Source: Burkholderia sp. BCC1644 (GTDB lineage Bacteria > Pseudomonadota > Gammaproteobacteria > Burkholderiales > Burkholderiaceae). Taken from it: 64,000 nt of DNA. This document shows, in pieces, positions 61,765 to 64,000 of the stretch (position 1 is its first letter; each line of letters begins with the position of its first letter). The position numbers and the translations under genes are program-made. The stretch covers positions 682,001 to 746,000 of the forward strand of contig NZ_CADFEI010000001.1 of NCBI RefSeq assembly GCF_902833225.1, in the 5' to 3' direction. The notes below the pieces were generated by a model that was not told where the DNA came from, did no database searches, and was given only the letters and a program-made list of their open reading frames with translations.

Positions 61765-64000
61765 ATGAAGCAGCACGACAAACACAACAACGCGAATCGA
61801 ACCAACCACACCACCCGGCTGCTCTGGCGCATCGGCGCCGTCGCGGTGCTCGGCGGCGCAGCGGCGCTGTCGCTGCACGCGGGCGCGGCGCGCACGGTGA
61901 GCGTGTCGCCGCAAGGCACCGTCACCGAGGTCCGGCAGAGCGTCGTCAAGTTCGACGAACCGATGGTCGCGTTCGGCTCGGCCTCCGCGCCGAATCCCGC
62001 GCGCGTCACCTGCAACGATTCCACCGCCGCGCGCGGCCAGGGTCACTGGCTCGACGACAAGACCTGGGTTTACGATTTCGAAAACGACCTGCCGCCCGGC
62101 GTGCGCTGCTCGGTCGCGCTCAACGACACGCTGCGCTCGGTCGCCGGCAATGCGGCGAGCGGCCCGCGCCGCTTCACGTTCCAGACGGGCGGCCCGTTCC
62201 CGGTGTCGGTACGCCCCGGCTCGCGCGAGATCGAGGAACGGCAGATCTTCGTGATGAAGCTGAACGGCCCGGCAGAGCCGCGTTCGGCGCTCGCGAACAT
62301 CTGGTGCGAAGCGGCCGGCATCGGCAACCGCATTCCGGTCACGGCCGCCGACGACGATGCGCGCAACGCCCTGCTCGATCATTTCGGTCTGAAGAAGGAC
62401 GCCGCGCGCGTGCTGACGCTGTCATGCTCGCAGGCGCTGCCGGCGAGCGCGAAGATGCAGCTCGTGTACGGCAAGGGTGTCGCGAGCCCGAGCGGCATCG
62501 CGAACGAAACCGAACGACGCTTCGATTTCACCGTACGCGCACCGTTCGCCGCGAGCTTCTCGTGCGAACGCGAGAACGCGAAGGCGCCCTGCACGCCGCT
62601 GCGCCCGCTCACGCTGTCGTTCAATGCACCGGTCTCGCGCAAGAACGCCGAAGCGATCAAGCTGCGCGGCCCCGATGGCTCGCTGAACCCGACCTTCGCG
62701 GCCGACGACAAGAGCGAGGAAGTCACCACCGTCACGTTCAACCCGCCGCTGCCCGCGCAGGCCGGCCTGACGATCGAACTGCCGTCGGGCCTGCGCGACG
62801 TGACCGATCGACCGCTGTCCAATGCCGACCTGTTCCCGCTGGCGACGCGCACCGCGCCGATGCCGCCGCTCGCGAAATTCTCGTCGGGCACGTTCGGGAT
62901 CGTCGAGCGCTTCGCCGAACCCGATACGCCCGCGCTCGTGCCCGTCACGCTGCGCAACGTCGAGGCCGACCTGCATATCGCGGGCCTCAACGCGGGCGGC
63001 GCGCAATTCGCGAACCTGAAGGTCGAGAACGACACGGCGATCCGCCAGTGGATGCGCACCGTCGACCGCTTCGACAACTGGTCGATGACGGCCGGCTCGA
63101 TCGACGACCAGATTCCCGGCCTGCTCGACCGCAAGGGCCAGCACCCCGTCTACGTGCCGCTCGAAGCCGGCGAAAAGCAGCCCGCGCCGAAGAATCGCCG
63201 CATCGACGTGCGCTCGCTGTCGCTGCTCAAGGGCGAGCCCGGCGCGCAGACGCTGACGCTGCCGCCCGCCGACCCGAAAACGCTGCGCCCGTTCGAAGTG
63301 GTCGGCGTGCCGATCGACAAGCCCGGCTTCTACGTGCTCGAACTCGCGTCGCCCGCACTCGGTCGCTCGCTGCTCGCGAAGCCGTCGAGCATGTACGTGC
63401 GCACCACCGTGCTCGTCACGAACCTCGGCGTGCACCTGAAACAGGGCCGCGAGAACAACCTCGTGTGGGTCACGACGCTCGACAAGGGCAAGCCGGTGCC
63501 GAACGCGCAGATCCGCGTGTCGGACTGCAACGGCGATGAAATTGCGGCCGGCACGACCGACGCACAAGGTCTGCTGAAGATCGACGGGCCGTTCGAGCCG
63601 AAGCGCGCGTGCAGTTCGTCGGAGCAGCGCTTTGACGACTACTTCGTGTCGGCCCGCGTCAACGATCCGAAGACCGGCCCCGACATGGCGTTCGTCAGCT
63701 CGGGCTGGAACCGCGGAATCGAATCGTGGCGCTTCAACGTGCCGACCGACACCGACAGCGCACCAACCGTGCGTGCGCATACGGTATTCGACCGCACACT
63801 GCTGCGCGCCGGCGAAACCGTGTCGATGAAGCATTTCATCCGCACCGAAACACTGCAGAGCCTCGCGTTCCCGTCGCAGTACCCGACGCGCGTGACGATC
63901 CGCCATCTCGGCACCGGCCAGACGTACAAGCTGCCGCTCACGTGGGCGGCCGACCACAGCGCGGACACGCAGTTCACGCTGCCGGCCGCCGCGAAGCTCG
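61765..64000 (+). CDS. Alpha-2-macroglobulin-like protein, N-terminal part
   Basis: The first 745 residues of a large protein that runs off the window. An N-terminal signal anchor (LLWRIGAVAVLGGAAALSLHAG, about residues 19-42) is followed by a long region of beta-rich MG domains: FDFTVRAPFAASFSCERE, GFYVLELASPALG, VTNLGVHLKQGRENNLVWVTTLDKGKPVPNAQI (an MG2-type signature, given in part) and LRAGETVSMKHFIR. These match bacterial alpha-2-macroglobulins of the YfhM type, periplasmic proteins thought to trap proteases. The thioester or bait region would lie beyond the end of the window, so subtype cannot be judged. GAGGGCAATCGAGCG precedes the ATG. Confidence 0.85.
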   Translation, partial: MKQHDKHNNANRTNHTTRLLWRIGAVAVLGGAAALSLHAGAARTVSVSPQGTVTEVRQSVVKFDEPMVAFGSASAPNPARVTCNDSTAARGQGHWLDDKTWVYDFENDLPPGVRCSVALNDTLRSVAGNAASGPRRFTFQTGGPFPVSVRPGSREIEERQIFVMKLNGPAEPRSALANIWCEAAGIGNRIPVTAADDDARNALLDHFGLKKDAARVLTLSCSQALPASAKMQLVYGKGVASPSGIANETERRFDFTVRAPFAASFSCERENAKAPCTPLRPLTLSFNAPVSRKNAEAIKLRGPDGSLNPTFAADDKSEEVTTVTFNPPLPAQAGLTIELPSGLRDVTDRPLSNADLFPLATRTAPMPPLAKFSSGTFGIVERFAEPDTPALVPVTLRNVEADLHIAGLNAGGAQFANLKVENDTAIRQWMRTVDRFDNWSMTAGSIDDQIPGLLDRKGQHPVYVPLEAGEKQPAPKNRRIDVRSLSLLKGEPGAQTLTLPPADPKTLRPFEVVGVPIDKPGFYVLELASPALGRSLLAKPSSMYVRTTVLVTNLGVHLKQGRENNLVWVTTLDKGKPVPNAQIRVSDCNGDEIAAGTTDAQGLLKIDGPFEPKRACSSSEQRFDDYFVSARVNDPKTGPDMAFVSSGWNRGIESWRFNVPTDTDSAPTVRAHTVFDRTLLRAGETVSMKHFIRTETLQSLAFPSQYPTRVTIRHLGTGQTYKLPLTWAADHSADTQFTLPAAAKL

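Noticed and set aside
61659..63539. Long + frame overlapping the alpha-2-macroglobulin start
   Set aside because: It is in a different frame with Arg-rich composition; the frame from 61765 has a signal anchor and MG-domain motifs.
1..64000. CRISPR arrays, tRNA/rRNA genes, insertion sequences, prophage genes
   Set aside because: No regular repeat-spacer pattern, tRNA-like cloverleaf, transposase or phage structural gene was seen on reading both strands; a dedicated scan was not possible.

Overview
The window looks like a piece of a Burkholderia genome, most likely the B. cepacia complex. From about 21.5 kb onward the DNA is very GC-rich. The phenylacetate genes carry the ACCGACCGGTCGGT operator, there is a DUF3331 protein, and the three-subunit FAD glucose dehydrogenase has the subunit lengths (168/539/425 aa) known from B. 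cepacia. The many catabolic, transport and LysR modules fit a secondary chromosome, but that is inference. No rRNA, tRNA, CRISPR array or insertion sequence was found.

Region 1 (about 0.4-20.5 kb) is a biosynthetic gene cluster with visibly lower GC, read as two divergent operons around a 612-bp AT-rich control region (12075-12686). The leftward operon encodes a 2OG-Fe(II) oxygenase, a Cys-nucleophile aminoacyltransferase, a stand-alone NRPS adenylation enzyme, a carrier protein, a SyrB2-type halogenase with the diagnostic His-X-Ala, a second carrier protein, an Asp-nucleophile alpha/beta hydrolase, a GNAT, a LysE exporter, a type II thioesterase, a gamma-glutamyltransferase, a threonine dehydratase and another LysE exporter. 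This is the logic of carrier-bound amino-acid chlorination (syringomycin, coronamic acid, cytotrienin). The adenylation pocket reads like a Val/2-aminobutyrate code. The rightward operon encodes a GHMP (threonine-kinase-like) kinase, a cysteine-synthase-like PLP enzyme, an ATP-grasp/argininosuccinate-lyase fusion, a formyltransferase, a third LysE exporter and a homologue of the archaeal/plant D-aminoacyl-tRNA deacylase DTD2. The kinase, PLP and lyase trio matches the proposed route from threonine to 2,3-diaminobutyrate. Together they suggest a small, exported, probably chlorinated and diaminated non-proteinogenic amino acid or dipeptide, with tRNA editing (DTD2) and a spare IlvA as possible self-resistance. 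An AraC regulator closes the cluster. I do not recognise the product.

Region 2 (21.5-33.8 kb) holds a MocR regulator divergent from a double-GNAT protein, a DUF3331 protein, an MFS exporter, a GNAT, a 2,3-butanediol dehydrogenase behind a likely sigma-54 promoter with an upstream inverted repeat, an orphan histidine kinase, two small membrane proteins (VC0807-like and CPBP) and an aldo/keto reductase.

Region 3 (33.9-42.2 kb) has a MarC protein, a phenylacetate-type operon (paaH, paaK, enoyl-CoA hydratase) with its operator, a ChaA-like antiporter, and a pair made of a solute-binding/LysM protein and a coiled-coil membrane protein.

Region 4 (42.9-56.3 kb) contains LysR-controlled catabolic and transport modules (2-hydroxyacid dehydrogenase with a sugar-acid MFS; M20 hydrolase with an MHS transporter), a MarR-linked set (HPP-CBS protein, MarR, CLC channel) with matching operators, a small secreted protein and PpnP.

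Region 5 (56.3-64 kb) has a porin, a DoxX protein, the FAD-glucose dehydrogenase operon, and the start of an alpha-2-macroglobulin-like lipid-anchored or membrane protein that runs off the end.
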